DNA of 23,052 nucleotides from Clostridiales bacterium (GTDB lineage: Bacteria; Bacillota; Clostridia; Oscillospirales; Oscillospiraceae). Below are positions 1-9,578 of the stretch, piece by piece; position 1 is the stretch's first letter, and every line of letters starts with the position of its first letter. The position numbers were made by a program, and so were the translations under genes. The notes beneath the pieces are model-generated. The model saw only the letters and a list, made by a program, of their open reading frames with translations. It had not been told where the DNA came from and searched no databases. The DNA is taken from assembly GCA_019422005.1 (NCBI GenBank), contig JAHZEF010000015.1, forward strand, positions 1 to 23,052, in the 5' to 3' direction.

Positions 1-1606
1 GTCCGGCACGACCGGTACGGCATTGACCGAGGAAGAGGAGTTTGCCACCATCTATGCTCTGGATGTGGTGGAGATCCCCACCAACCTCCCCATCGCCCGT
101 CAGGATAAGCCCGACACGGTCTATAAAACAGAGGCCGCCAAGTACCGCGCCGTGATCGAACAGGTGAAGCGCTGCCACGAAAAGGGCCAGCCGGTGCTGG
201 TGGGCACGATCTCCATTGAAAAATCCGAGCTCCTGTCCGCCATGCTCCGGCGGGAAAAGATCGCGCACACGGTCCTCAACGCCAAGCACCACGAAAAAGA
301 AGCTGAAATTGTGGCACAGGCCGGCAAGCTGGGCGCAGTCACCATCGCCACCAATATGGCAGGACGCGGCACCGATATCGTCCTGGGCGGCAATGCGGAG
401 TATCTGGCCAAGGACGATCTGCGCAGATCCGGGATGTCCGAGGAACTGATCGTGGAATCCAATTCCTTCGCCGAGACGGAGGATCCGGAAATCCTGGCGG
501 CCCGCGCCGCATACAGCGAGGCATATGCCCGCCACAAGGCCGACACCAATGCAGAGTCTGAGCAGGTCCGGGCGGCCGGCGGCCTTTATATCACCGGTAC
601 CGAACGCCATGAGTCCCGCCGGATTGACAATCAGCTCCGCGGCCGCTCCGGCCGGCAGGGCGATCCCGGCGAAACCCAGTTCTATCTCAGCCTGGAAGAC
701 GATATCATGCGCCTGTTCGGCGGCGACCGGATGGAGCGGATCAAGCATATGATGGATTCCATGGGCATTGAGGACGACACGCCCATTGATGCAAAAATCC
801 TGTCCGGCGCCATTGAGAACGCCCAGAAAACCGTGGAAAGCCGCAACTTCCAGGTCCGTAAGACCGTGCTGGAGTATGACGATGTGATGAATACCCAGCG
901 GAAAGTGATCTATGAGCAGCGCGAACTGGTTCTGGAAGGCGCGGACCTGCAGAAGAATATCCAGTCCATGCTGAAGTTTGTGGTGGACACCCAGGTAACC
1001 GCCTCCCTGGCGGAGCACGGCGGCGCCGTAAGCCAGGAGCAGCTGGACAGCCTGCTGCGCCATCTGGAGGGCGCATATTTCCCCAAGGACGCATACCGGC
1101 CTGCGGATCCCGCCGGACTGACGCAGGAACGGCTGGCGGAGGATCTCCTGGAACTGTGCCGAAAGACGTACGCGGAAAAGGAAGCCCGGTACGGCGAGCA
1201 GGTGATGCGCGAAGTGGAGCGGGTCATCATGCTGCGCGTCGTGGACGAATACTGGATGGATCATATCGACGCCATGCACGACCTGCGCCAGGGAATCACG
1301 CTGCGCGCCTATGGCCAGGCAGACCCCGTCGTCGCTTACAAGCGTGAAGGCTACGAGATGTTTGACGCCATGATCAGCGCGATCAAGGAGGAAACCATCC
1401 GCCGGCTGTTCCTGGTGCACATCAAGTCTCAGGAAGAGATCAAACGGGAAAAGGTGGCGAAGGTCACCTTCGAGGGCGGCGGCGATCAAACCGTCAAGCG
1501 CCAGCCCACCGTCAAAAAGGCCAAGGTCGGCCGCAATGACCCCTGTCCCTGCGGCAGCGGCAAAAAATACAAAAACTGCTGCCTGGACAAGGATCTGAAC
1601 ACATGA
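1..1606 (+). CDS. secA: Protein translocase ATPase SecA, C-terminal part (5' end outside window)
   Basis: SecA is the ATP-driven motor that pushes unfolded preproteins through SecYEG at the membrane. The open frame runs in from the window edge (first full codon at base 2), and the first visible residues match the TGT(A)..EEEEF..IY stretch near residue 375 of full SecA, so roughly the first 40-45% is missing. Visible in order are the NBD2 helicase region (TISIEKSE, VTIATNMAGRGTDIVLGG, and RGRSGRQGD as motif VI), the helical scaffold and wing (YDDVMNTQRKVIYEQR, then DYWMDHIDAMHDLRQGI), and a C-terminal SEC-C zinc motif CPCGSGKKYKNCC that binds SecB or ribosome in other species. No frameshift is seen. 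The stop overlaps the next start (ATGA), so pgeF is translationally coupled. Identity is certain; only the extent is limited by the window. Confidence 0.97.
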   Translation, partial: SGTTGTALTEEEEFATIYALDVVEIPTNLPIARQDKPDTVYKTEAAKYRAVIEQVKRCHEKGQPVLVGTISIEKSELLSAMLRREKIAHTVLNAKHHEKEAEIVAQAGKLGAVTIATNMAGRGTDIVLGGNAEYLAKDDLRRSGMSEELIVESNSFAETEDPEILAARAAYSEAYARHKADTNAESEQVRAAGGLYITGTERHESRRIDNQLRGRSGRQGDPGETQFYLSLEDDIMRLFGGDRMERIKHMMDSMGIEDDTPIDAKILSGAIENAQKTVESRNFQVRKTVLEYDDVMNTQRKVIYEQRELVLEGADLQKNIQSMLKFVVDTQVTASLAEHGGAVSQEQLDSLLRHLEGAYFPKDAYRPADPAGLTQERLAEDLLELCRKTYAEKEARYGEQVMREVERVIMLRVVDEYWMDHIDAMHDLRQGITLRAYGQADPVVAYKREGYEMFDAMISAIKEETIRRLFLVHIKSQEEIKREKVAKVTFEGGGDQTVKRQPTVKKAKVGRNDPCPCGSGKKYKNCCLDKDLNT

Positions 1607-2415
1607 GCTTTCTCACTGTGCGCGACGGCGCGCTGGAATATTTCCGGGCCGGCGAACTTGCCGTGCCCAACGCCTTTTCCACCCGCCTGGGCGGCATCAG
1701 CACCGGAGCGCTGTCGAGCCTGAATCTGGGCGTCCACCGGGGGGACCGTCCCGGCGCCGTGCTGGAAAACTGGCGCCGTCTTTCCAAATCCGTCGGATTC
1801 GACTGGAAGCGGACTGTCTTCACCCATCAGATTCATACCGATCGGGTCCGGGTTGTCGGCGGCGCCGACTGCGGCCGGGGGCTCCTGTTCCCGGCCGGGG
1901 ACTGCGACGGCCTGATCACCGGGACGCCGGGCATTGCACTGGCCGTTTTCTCCGCCGACTGTACGCTGATCCTGCTCAGCGATCCCATAACCGGCGCTGT
2001 GGGCGCCGTGCATGCCGGCTGGCGGGGAACGGCGCTGGGAATTGCCCGGCGCGCCGTGGAGCGGATGCAGGCCGAACTGGGCTGCAATCCGGGAGATATC
2101 CGCGCGGCCATCGGCCCGTGCATCGATCGCTGCTGCTTCGAAACCCGCGCCGACGTCCCCCGGGCCATGCTGGCCGCATTGGGGGACGACGCCCTGCCCG
2201 CCATCGACGACCATGGAGACGGACGATATCACGTGGACCTGAAGGAGCTCAACAGCATCTGGCTCCGACGGGCCGGCGTGCGGCAGATTTCAGTCTCCTG
2301 CCGCTGCACAGCCTGTGAGACGGAACGGTTCTGGTCACACCGACGGGCCGGCGAGGCCAGAGGCGTCCAGGCTGCCGTCATCGTCTGCCCGGAACGCAAG
2401 GAGCAACCGCAATGA
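1603..2415 (+). CDS. pgeF: Peptidoglycan editing factor / laccase-domain protein PgeF (YlmD, YfiH family)
   Basis: This 270-residue protein belongs to the multicopper polyphenol oxidase (laccase-domain) family, whose members are now known as a purine nucleoside-processing or peptidoglycan-editing enzyme of the cytoplasm. The metal-binding residues are visible: His78 in THQIH, Cys120 in FSADC, and His137 in VHAGWRG, followed by the family block AAIGPCIDRCCFE. Length is normal for the family. The ATG overlaps the secA stop by 4 bases, with AAGGA 9 bases upstream inside secA. Its own stop overlaps the next start in the same way. The physical coupling to secA implies cotranscription, but no functional link is shown. 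The exact substrate (nucleoside, or mis-incorporated serine in muropeptides) cannot be read from sequence. Confidence 0.9.
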   Translation: MSFLTVRDGALEYFRAGELAVPNAFSTRLGGISTGALSSLNLGVHRGDRPGAVLENWRRLSKSVGFDWKRTVFTHQIHTDRVRVVGGADCGRGLLFPAGDCDGLITGTPGIALAVFSADCTLILLSDPITGAVGAVHAGWRGTALGIARRAVERMQAELGCNPGDIRAAIGPCIDRCCFETRADVPRAMLAALGDDALPAIDDHGDGRYHVDLKELNSIWLRRAGVRQISVSCRCTACETERFWSHRRAGEARGVQAAVIVCPERKEQPQ

Positions 2416-3965
2416 AATCTTTCCTGCTGCAACTGATTGCCGCCCTGGCCCTGCTGACGCTTCTGACCGGATGCATTCCGGCGGCGGAAGCGCCTGTACC
2501 GGCGGCAGAGCCCGACAGCCGCGAGGAACCCGGGGATACAGGCGGCGAGCGTGCGCCGCAGGCCTTCACGCTGGCCTATGAGCCGGCGGCCGGCCTGAAC
2601 CCCTATCACTGCATGTCGCAGAGTAACCGGACAGTCCTTTCCCTGCTGTATGAGCCCCTGTTTTCAGTGGACGCCGCATTCCAGGCCGCCCCCTATCTGT
2701 GCGAAAGCTATACCGCATCCGGCGACGGCAGGACGCATACGCTGACGCTTCGGTCTGATGTGACGTTCTCCGACGGCTCCCCCCTGACGGCGGCAGACGC
2801 CGTGGCCTCCATTCAGGCCGCCCGGGACAGTGCATACTACGGGCAGAGGCTGCGCCATGTGCGCTCCGTCACGGCCGACTCCGACCGGACTGTGACTCTG
2901 GTTACCGACGCAGCGTGCGGAACGCTGGATCTGCTTTTGAATCTCTACGTGGTCAAGGCGGCCACGGTCCAGGATGCGATCCCCGCAGGCACCGGGCCCT
3001 ACCGCGCAGAGCAGGACCACCTGGTCCGCACCGACTGGTGGCGCAGCGAAACGCCGCCGGTGGGAGAGCAGACCATTCGCCTGAAGGCGGCGGAAACGGC
3101 CGCCGGGATCCGCGACGACTTTGAATACGGCCAGATCAGCCTGGTCTGCGCCGATCCCAATGCAGGCGCGCGGATCACCTATCACTCGGACTTTGAGCTT
3201 TGGAACAACAACACCACAGTCATGCAGTACGTTGGCTTCAATCTCCAGAGCCCCGTATTTGTCTATTCCTCCCTGCGCAATGCAGTCACCTATGCGATTG
3301 ACCGGGACGCCATCGTTTCCGACACGGCGGGCGGCTTTGCCACAGCCGCCGTGCTGCCGGCGTCGCCGCATTCTTCTGTTTACGACCAAAAGCTGGCGGA
3401 TCACTATGCCTATAATCCGTCTGCCCTTGAGGCAGTTCTGGCCTCCTCCGGCGTCCGGGACCTTTCCGGCGGCGACGGTATTCTGGACGTATTTTCCGAC
3501 AGCGGAACACAGGCGCTGACCGGGACCATGCTGGTCTGCCTCAGTTCCGAACAGCGCGTCGCGGCAGCGCAGGCGGTTGTGGACACGCTGAACAGCCTGG
3601 GATTCCAGCTGACGCTGAAGGCGCTGGAATACGACGCATACGTCAGCGCTCTGCGCAGCGGCAATTTTGACCTGTATTACGGCGAGGTGCGGCTGTCGCC
3701 GGATTTTGACCTGAGCCCCTTCTTCGAAGAGGGCGGCAGCCTCAGCTACGGCGGCATTGCCGACAGCGCAGTCGCCCTGTTGTGCAGCCAGGCCATGGAA
3801 AATGCCGGGAACGCCTATGACCTCCATCAGAAAGTGATGGAGCGCGGGCTGCTTTGTCCGGTGCTTTTCAAAACCTACGCCATTTATTCCGCCCGTGGCC
3901 GGATCACCAATCTGACGCCCTGCCTGGACGGCGTGTTTACCATGCCCATGGCCTCCCGTCCCTGA
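2412..3965 (+). CDS. ABC transporter substrate-binding lipoprotein, family 5 (oligopeptide/dipeptide type)
   Basis: A 517-residue exported solute-binding protein. The N-terminus has a lysine followed by a long hydrophobic stretch and a lipobox LLTG-C with Cys21 as the likely lipidation site, then a Pro/Ala/Glu-rich linker. The mature part has the SBP_bac_5 signature: FTLAYEPAAGLNPYHC near the start, LYEPLFSVD, TLTLRSDVTFSDGSPLTAADAV, and later VGFNLQSPVF with LRNAVTYAIDRDAIV. Such proteins deliver peptides, nickel or other small solutes to OppBCDF-like permeases. No permease or ATPase gene lies beside it, so it is an orphan component here or works with a distant transporter. The ATG overlaps the pgeF stop, with AAGGAG 8 bases upstream. 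The family is clear; the ligand is unknown. Confidence 0.88.
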   Translation: MKSFLLQLIAALALLTLLTGCIPAAEAPVPAAEPDSREEPGDTGGERAPQAFTLAYEPAAGLNPYHCMSQSNRTVLSLLYEPLFSVDAAFQAAPYLCESYTASGDGRTHTLTLRSDVTFSDGSPLTAADAVASIQAARDSAYYGQRLRHVRSVTADSDRTVTLVTDAACGTLDLLLNLYVVKAATVQDAIPAGTGPYRAEQDHLVRTDWWRSETPPVGEQTIRLKAAETAAGIRDDFEYGQISLVCADPNAGARITYHSDFELWNNNTTVMQYVGFNLQSPVFVYSSLRNAVTYAIDRDAIVSDTAGGFATAAVLPASPHSSVYDQKLADHYAYNPSALEAVLASSGVRDLSGGDGILDVFSDSGTQALTGTMLVCLSSEQRVAAAQAVVDTLNSLGFQLTLKALEYDAYVSALRSGNFDLYYGEVRLSPDFDLSPFFEEGGSLSYGGIADSAVALLCSQAMENAGNAYDLHQKVMERGLLCPVLFKTYAIYSARGRITNLTPCLDGVFTMPMASRP

Positions 3966-3986
3966 GCCCGGAGCAGCATGGAAAAA

Positions 3987-4020
3987 GCGCGGCATGCACT
4001 GTCAAACGTGCATGCCGCGC
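3987..4020 (-). terminator. Hairpin terminator between convergent genes, best for the minus strand
   Basis: A perfect 13-bp stem (3987-3999 with 4008-4020) closes an 8-base loop. On the minus strand it is followed by TTTTTC, giving a good intrinsic terminator for the P-type ATPase gene. On the plus strand the tail is only TCTGATCTTCT, so it is weaker there but may still serve the secA-pgeF-lipoprotein unit. Confidence 0.8.
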
Positions 4021-4060
4021 TCTGATCTTCTCCGCATCTTCCCGCCCCAATACCGTACAG

Positions 4061-6511
<2,451 letters not shown>

Positions 6512-6599
6512 ACCAAAATTCGCCTTTCTGTATGCCACATCACGGAAGGCCGGCCGGCCATGTCCAGCAGGCCAGGCCCCATACCGTCTTCTTTCTTAT

Positions 6600-6605
6600 A
6601 TTGTA
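6600..6605 (-). promoter_or_regulatory. Possible -10 box for the P-type ATPase gene
   Basis: TACAAT lies on the minus strand about 90 bases upstream of the ATPase start, in a short AT-rich gap after the AraC gene. No convincing -35 box was found at 16-18 bases, so this is tentative; the ATPase could instead be read from the AraC promoter. Confidence 0.3.
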
Positions 6606-6676
6606 GACAGAAACAGGACGAAAAGCTATAGAGCAATTGTTAATTTTTCGATCAGAACTGCGGAGATTCGACCATC

Positions 6677-7624
6677 TCAGCGCTTTTTTGCCGTTTCTCC
6701 GCCGGGATCCGCCGACTCTGAACGGCGCGCTGCGCGGAATGCCCGGGGCGTCAGGCCCATCTGCCGGGTAAACGCCCGGGTAAAATAGCTGGAATTATTG
6801 AAGCCGGTCTGTAAGCTGATCTGCGTAATGGTTCCGCCGCTGTTCTCCAGCAGTGCGGCGGCCATGGAAATCCGGTACTTGATCAGATAGGATACGGGAG
6901 AATCGCCGATCACACGCAGAAAGCAGCGGGAACACTCCCGGGGGCTGATGCTGGCGGCGGCGGCGATCTGCTCCAGCGTCAGCGGTTCTGCATAATGGCT
7001 GTGGATGAACTGCAGCATGGTGTTGACGCGCTGCTCAGACTGCACATCCGCCTCAGAAACCGGGAGCTCCTGCAATGCGTGGTTCAGCAGCAGGTGCCAG
7101 ATCCGCGCCAGATGGGATACGATCAGCAGCTCCTTCCCCCGCCCGCCGGACTGTCCGGCGGCAAGGACGGCGCGGATCTGCTCCAGGATTTCCCTCTGCC
7201 AGGCAATTTCCGGCCTGAGGTGCAGAAAATCCAGCCCCGGGTGCACCAAAACCGGCAGGATCAGCTGCTGATACAGCGCGCTCTCAGCGCCGCCCGACAG
7301 CAGTTCCGGCGCAAACTGGACCGCAGCCGTCAGCGCCGGGGCGTCCCGCGTGGTCTGCACAGCGTGCATGATGCTCCGGTTGGTAAAGCCCCCTTCCCCG
7401 GTCCGCAGGCGATGCGTGTGGTTGGCCACATGGAAATCGATGGCGCCGTCCCGAACCAGGCAGAGTTCGACCACTTCATGCCAATGCCAGGGAACATCCG
7501 GATATTGAAAGAGGTCGGCCGCCTCCATAAAGCACGGAAAAGCAGGCTGTGGATACTCCAGCAGTTCCCTGCCGGCCTCGTCCACCGGGAGAACGCTGCG
7601 CTGCGGATTCAGCATGATAGACAT
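6677..7624 (-). CDS. AraC family transcriptional regulator with N-terminal cupin-like sensor domain
   Basis: A 315-residue cytoplasmic DNA-binding regulator. The N-terminal half contains a cupin-like block (PWHWHEVVELCLVRDGAIDF, then HRLRTGEGGFTNRSIMHAV) typical of the effector-binding domain of AraC sugar or stress regulators. The last 100 residues hold the two helix-turn-helix motifs (LTLEQIAAAASISPRECSRCF, and ITQISLQTGFNNSSYFTRAF followed by LTPRAFR), the classical AraC signature. The ATG at 7624 is preferred because AGAGGTG ends 9 bases upstream; a GTG at 7636 would overlap that site. The gene is divergent from the lactate/malate dehydrogenase gene and 165 bases upstream of the ATPase gene. 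Either could be its target, but nothing in the sequence decides this. Confidence 0.9.
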   Translation of the reverse strand: MSIMLNPQRSVLPVDEAGRELLEYPQPAFPCFMEAADLFQYPDVPWHWHEVVELCLVRDGAIDFHVANHTHRLRTGEGGFTNRSIMHAVQTTRDAPALTAAVQFAPELLSGGAESALYQQLILPVLVHPGLDFLHLRPEIAWQREILEQIRAVLAAGQSGGRGKELLIVSHLARIWHLLLNHALQELPVSEADVQSEQRVNTMLQFIHSHYAEPLTLEQIAAAASISPRECSRCFLRVIGDSPVSYLIKYRISMAAALLENSGGTITQISLQTGFNNSSYFTRAFTRQMGLTPRAFRAARRSESADPGGETAKKR

Positions 7625-7699
7625 ATTCAGACACACCTCTGGCCAGATAATGTTAAATCAGGTCCATATAATTGTGGAAAACCCATTTGTCCCAGCTAT

Positions 7700-7728
7700 A
7701 TAATATAAATAATTTCAGGGAAATGCAA
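7700..7728 (-). promoter_or_regulatory. Sigma-A type promoter of the AraC gene
   Basis: On the minus strand TTGCAT (7723-7728) and TATTAT (7700-7705) are separated by exactly 17 bases, giving a leader of about 70 bases before the AraC ATG at 7624. Confidence 0.6.
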
Positions 7729-7937
7729 GTTCCTGACGGCGAATCAGAGCCGGATCACTCCTTTTACACGATTCAGAAGCATCACGCACTGTTCCTTTTA
7801 TCGGACGGCTGCCCGGATCCGGTCAGCCGTCTGCCGCTGTTCCGGCCGGTATCCGGTCCAACCCGGGCCGCGCAGCCGGTTTTTACAGAGTTTTTTCCGG
7901 CCTCCAAAAATCTGAACGCCATCTTTACACCAAAATA

Positions 7938-7946
7938 TGCTATAAT
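7938..7946 (+). promoter_or_regulatory. Extended -10 promoter of the dehydrogenase gene
   Basis: TGCTATAAT is a perfect extended -10 element. No good -35 box sits at the right distance, which is normal for extended -10 promoters. Transcription would start near 7953, leaving a leader of about 80 bases with GAAAGGA 8 bases before the ATG. Confidence 0.6.
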
Positions 7947-8031
7947 GTTTTAAAGTTTTGCCCGCCGGATACAGCGGTACTCCGCCCGAGGGCTGGTAAA
8001 TGAGACGTTTTGGCAAGAAAGGAAACAGTTT

Positions 8032-8976
8032 ATGAGCAAAGTAACCATTATCGGCGCAGGCAGCGTCGGATCCGCCATCGCAAACAACATGGTCACCATG
8101 GGCATCGCCACGGAAATTGTCCTGATCGACATCAACCGGGATAAGGCGTTCGGGGAAGCCCTGGACATTTATCAGGGAATCACGTTCTGCTCTCCGGCCA
8201 TCGTCCGCAGCGGCGACTATCCGGAGGCAAAGGGCTCCGACATTGTCATCATCACCTCCGGCATCGCCAGAAAGCCCGGCCAGACGCGGCTGGAGCTGGC
8301 GCAGACCAATGTGAACATCCTGAAGGATATCACGCCGCAGATTGTGGCGCACGCCCCCGACGCGGTATATCTGATCGTCTCCAACCCGGTGGATGTGCTG
8401 ACCTACGTGTTCCACAAGATTTCCGGGATTCCGGAAAGCCGGATCATCGGCTCCGGCACGGCGCTGGACACGGCCCGCCTCCAGTCTGAACTGGCCCGCC
8501 GTTTCCAGATCAGCCCGAAAAACGTTCATGCCAGCGTATACGGCGAGCACGGCGACTCCTCGTTCGTCCCCTGGTCCCTGGCCACCATCGCCAACAATTC
8601 GATTTACGACTACAAGGCGCTGGCGCCCAACGGCGACCAGCTTGACTGGGACGGAAACTTTGAAGAGATCGAAGAGTTTGTCCGCACCTCCGGCGCCAAA
8701 GTGATCAAGGCCAAGGGCGCCACGTTCTACGCGGTTGCGATTTCGGCCTGCCACATCTGCAAATGTATTTTCTCCGGCGCCGGTACGGCGCTGACGGTAT
8801 CCACCATGATGCACGGGGAATACGGGGTGGACGACGTCTGCCTGAGCACGCTGGCCATCGTGGACCGCAGCGGTGTCCGCGGCAAGGTGCTCAACCACCT
8901 GACCGAAGACGAGCTCGCCAAGATGCGCAACAGCGCCGGCAAGCTCAGAAGCGTCATCGATCAGATTCAGCTCTGA
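8032..8976 (+). CDS. L-lactate/malate dehydrogenase family protein (annotatable as L-lactate dehydrogenase, specificity uncertain)
   Basis: A 314-residue NAD-dependent 2-hydroxyacid dehydrogenase of the cytoplasm, interconverting pyruvate and lactate or oxaloacetate and malate. Visible are the Rossmann motif GAGSVG (8-13), the NAD-ribose aspartate in LIDIN (Asp33), the mobile loop ARKPGQTR (79-86), SNPVDVLTY, GSGTALDTAR with Asp146 and substrate-binding Arg149, and the catalytic His173 in GEHGDS. Overall the sequence resembles bacterial L-LDH (GSGT, KGAT with Thr231). The loop residue that is Gln in LDH (position 102 in the usual numbering) is Arg80 here, the residue typical of malate dehydrogenase. 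The start is fixed by GAAAGGA at good spacing. It is a single-gene unit divergent from an AraC regulator. The family is certain; which 2-oxoacid it prefers is open, so I leave the symbol blank. Confidence 0.9.
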   Translation: MSKVTIIGAGSVGSAIANNMVTMGIATEIVLIDINRDKAFGEALDIYQGITFCSPAIVRSGDYPEAKGSDIVIITSGIARKPGQTRLELAQTNVNILKDITPQIVAHAPDAVYLIVSNPVDVLTYVFHKISGIPESRIIGSGTALDTARLQSELARRFQISPKNVHASVYGEHGDSSFVPWSLATIANNSIYDYKALAPNGDQLDWDGNFEEIEEFVRTSGAKVIKAKGATFYAVAISACHICKCIFSGAGTALTVSTMMHGEYGVDDVCLSTLAIVDRSGVRGKVLNHLTEDELAKMRNSAGKLRSVIDQIQL

Positions 8977-9048
8977 TCCCGCTGCAGGAGCCGGCGAACA
9001 TGCGCCGGGCCGCTCTCCCGGAACTCATTCCGCACTTTTATCAAAACA

Positions 9049-9074
9049 CGCCCGGCGGTTTTTTCCGCCGGGCG
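9049..9074 (+). terminator. GC-rich hairpin downstream of the dehydrogenase gene
   Basis: A perfect 10-bp stem (CGCCCGGCGG with CCGCCGGGCG) closes a loop of six T, 73 bases after the stop codon. There is no T-run after it on the plus strand; on the minus strand it is followed by TGTTTTGAT. It may terminate transcription from either side. Confidence 0.5.
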
Positions 9075-9520
9075 CGTCACATTTCCGGGTTTCCCCGCCG
9101 GCGGGTAGCCCGGCGGAATGGAGACGCCTCTCAGATTGACCTGTGTGATACCGGGGACATCGGCCAGGCGCAGCCGCCGATATGGAAAGGGGAATATTTT
9201 CCCGAGCCAAAAACCGGCTGCCGGTTGCCCCGCCGGCGGCGTTCCCGCCCTTGCGGCGGGGAACCGGCAGGCCAAGCCGGAGCCGGCCTGTCTGGAATTG
9301 CGCCCGCCGTCTGACCTGGCCCGGAGCGGCAGGGGGCTGCGCAGCGGCCCGGAAATGCGCGCCCTTTCTTCCCGCCCCGCCATTGCCCGGATCTGTGAGA
9401 ATCCGGCACGGTATCCGTCGGATCCCCAGCCCCGGCGGCACATCGCTCCCGCCATCCCCAATCCCTTTTTCCGGGCGCTGTGACCCGGCAGGCAGGCGCG
9501 CGGTGTACGCGGCATACAGA
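9075..9520. other. Gene-free GC-rich stretch with many inverted repeats; possible structured RNA
   Basis: No credible protein is found here: the open frames have no good ribosome binding site and read as arginine/proline-rich runs. The stretch holds successive inverted repeats: 9094-9105 (CCCGCC/GGCGGG), ATCGGC/GCCGAT at about 9158-9183, GGGAAxATTCCC-like at about 9190-9204, a long hairpin with one bulge at 9218-9270 (CTGCCGGTT to AACCGGCAG), and CCGGAT/ATCCGG at 9387-9406. I could not match it to a known RNA family. It may be a structured non-coding RNA, a decayed repeat, or untranslated DNA between two terminators. Confidence 0.35.
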
Positions 9521-9560
9521 CGGGAACGCCCGGCGGAATTCCCTCCGCCGGGCGTTCCCG
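9521..9560 (-). terminator. Long hairpin terminator of the SLH-domain gene
   Basis: A perfect 17-bp stem (9521-9537 with 9544-9560) and a 6-base loop begin 18 bases beyond the stop codon of the minus-strand SLH gene. The stem core ACGCCCGGCGG repeats the core of the hairpin at 9049-9074. The minus-strand tail is TCTGTATG, so a poly-U tract is lacking. Confidence 0.65.
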
Positions 9561-9578
9561 TTTATGCTTCCGTCCGGA

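Larger units (their letters stand above)
7625..8031. other. 407-base divergent intergenic region between the AraC and dehydrogenase genes
   Basis: This gap holds the minus-strand AraC promoter (about 7700-7728), the plus-strand dehydrogenase promoter (about 7938-7946), and between them a GC-rich palindromic block. An inverted repeat GACGGCTG/CAGCCGTC (7804-7811 and 7824-7831) encloses the palindrome CCGGATCCGG. It could be a regulator site or an RNA hairpin upstream of the dehydrogenase transcript. I see no convincing protein-coding gene in it. Confidence 0.5.

Noticed and set aside
2664..3995. Minus-strand open frame opposite the lipoprotein gene
   Set aside because: A GC-driven shadow; the plus-strand frame has a lipobox and a recognisable SBP_bac_5 fold.
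7798..8898. Minus-strand open frame opposite the dehydrogenase gene
   Set aside because: No family motif and covers the real dehydrogenase gene and its promoter.
8967..9515. Minus-strand frame (and plus-strand frames) in the gap after the dehydrogenase gene
   Set aside because: Translations are arginine/proline/glycine-rich, lack a good ribosome binding site and run through the strong hairpin at 9049-9074.
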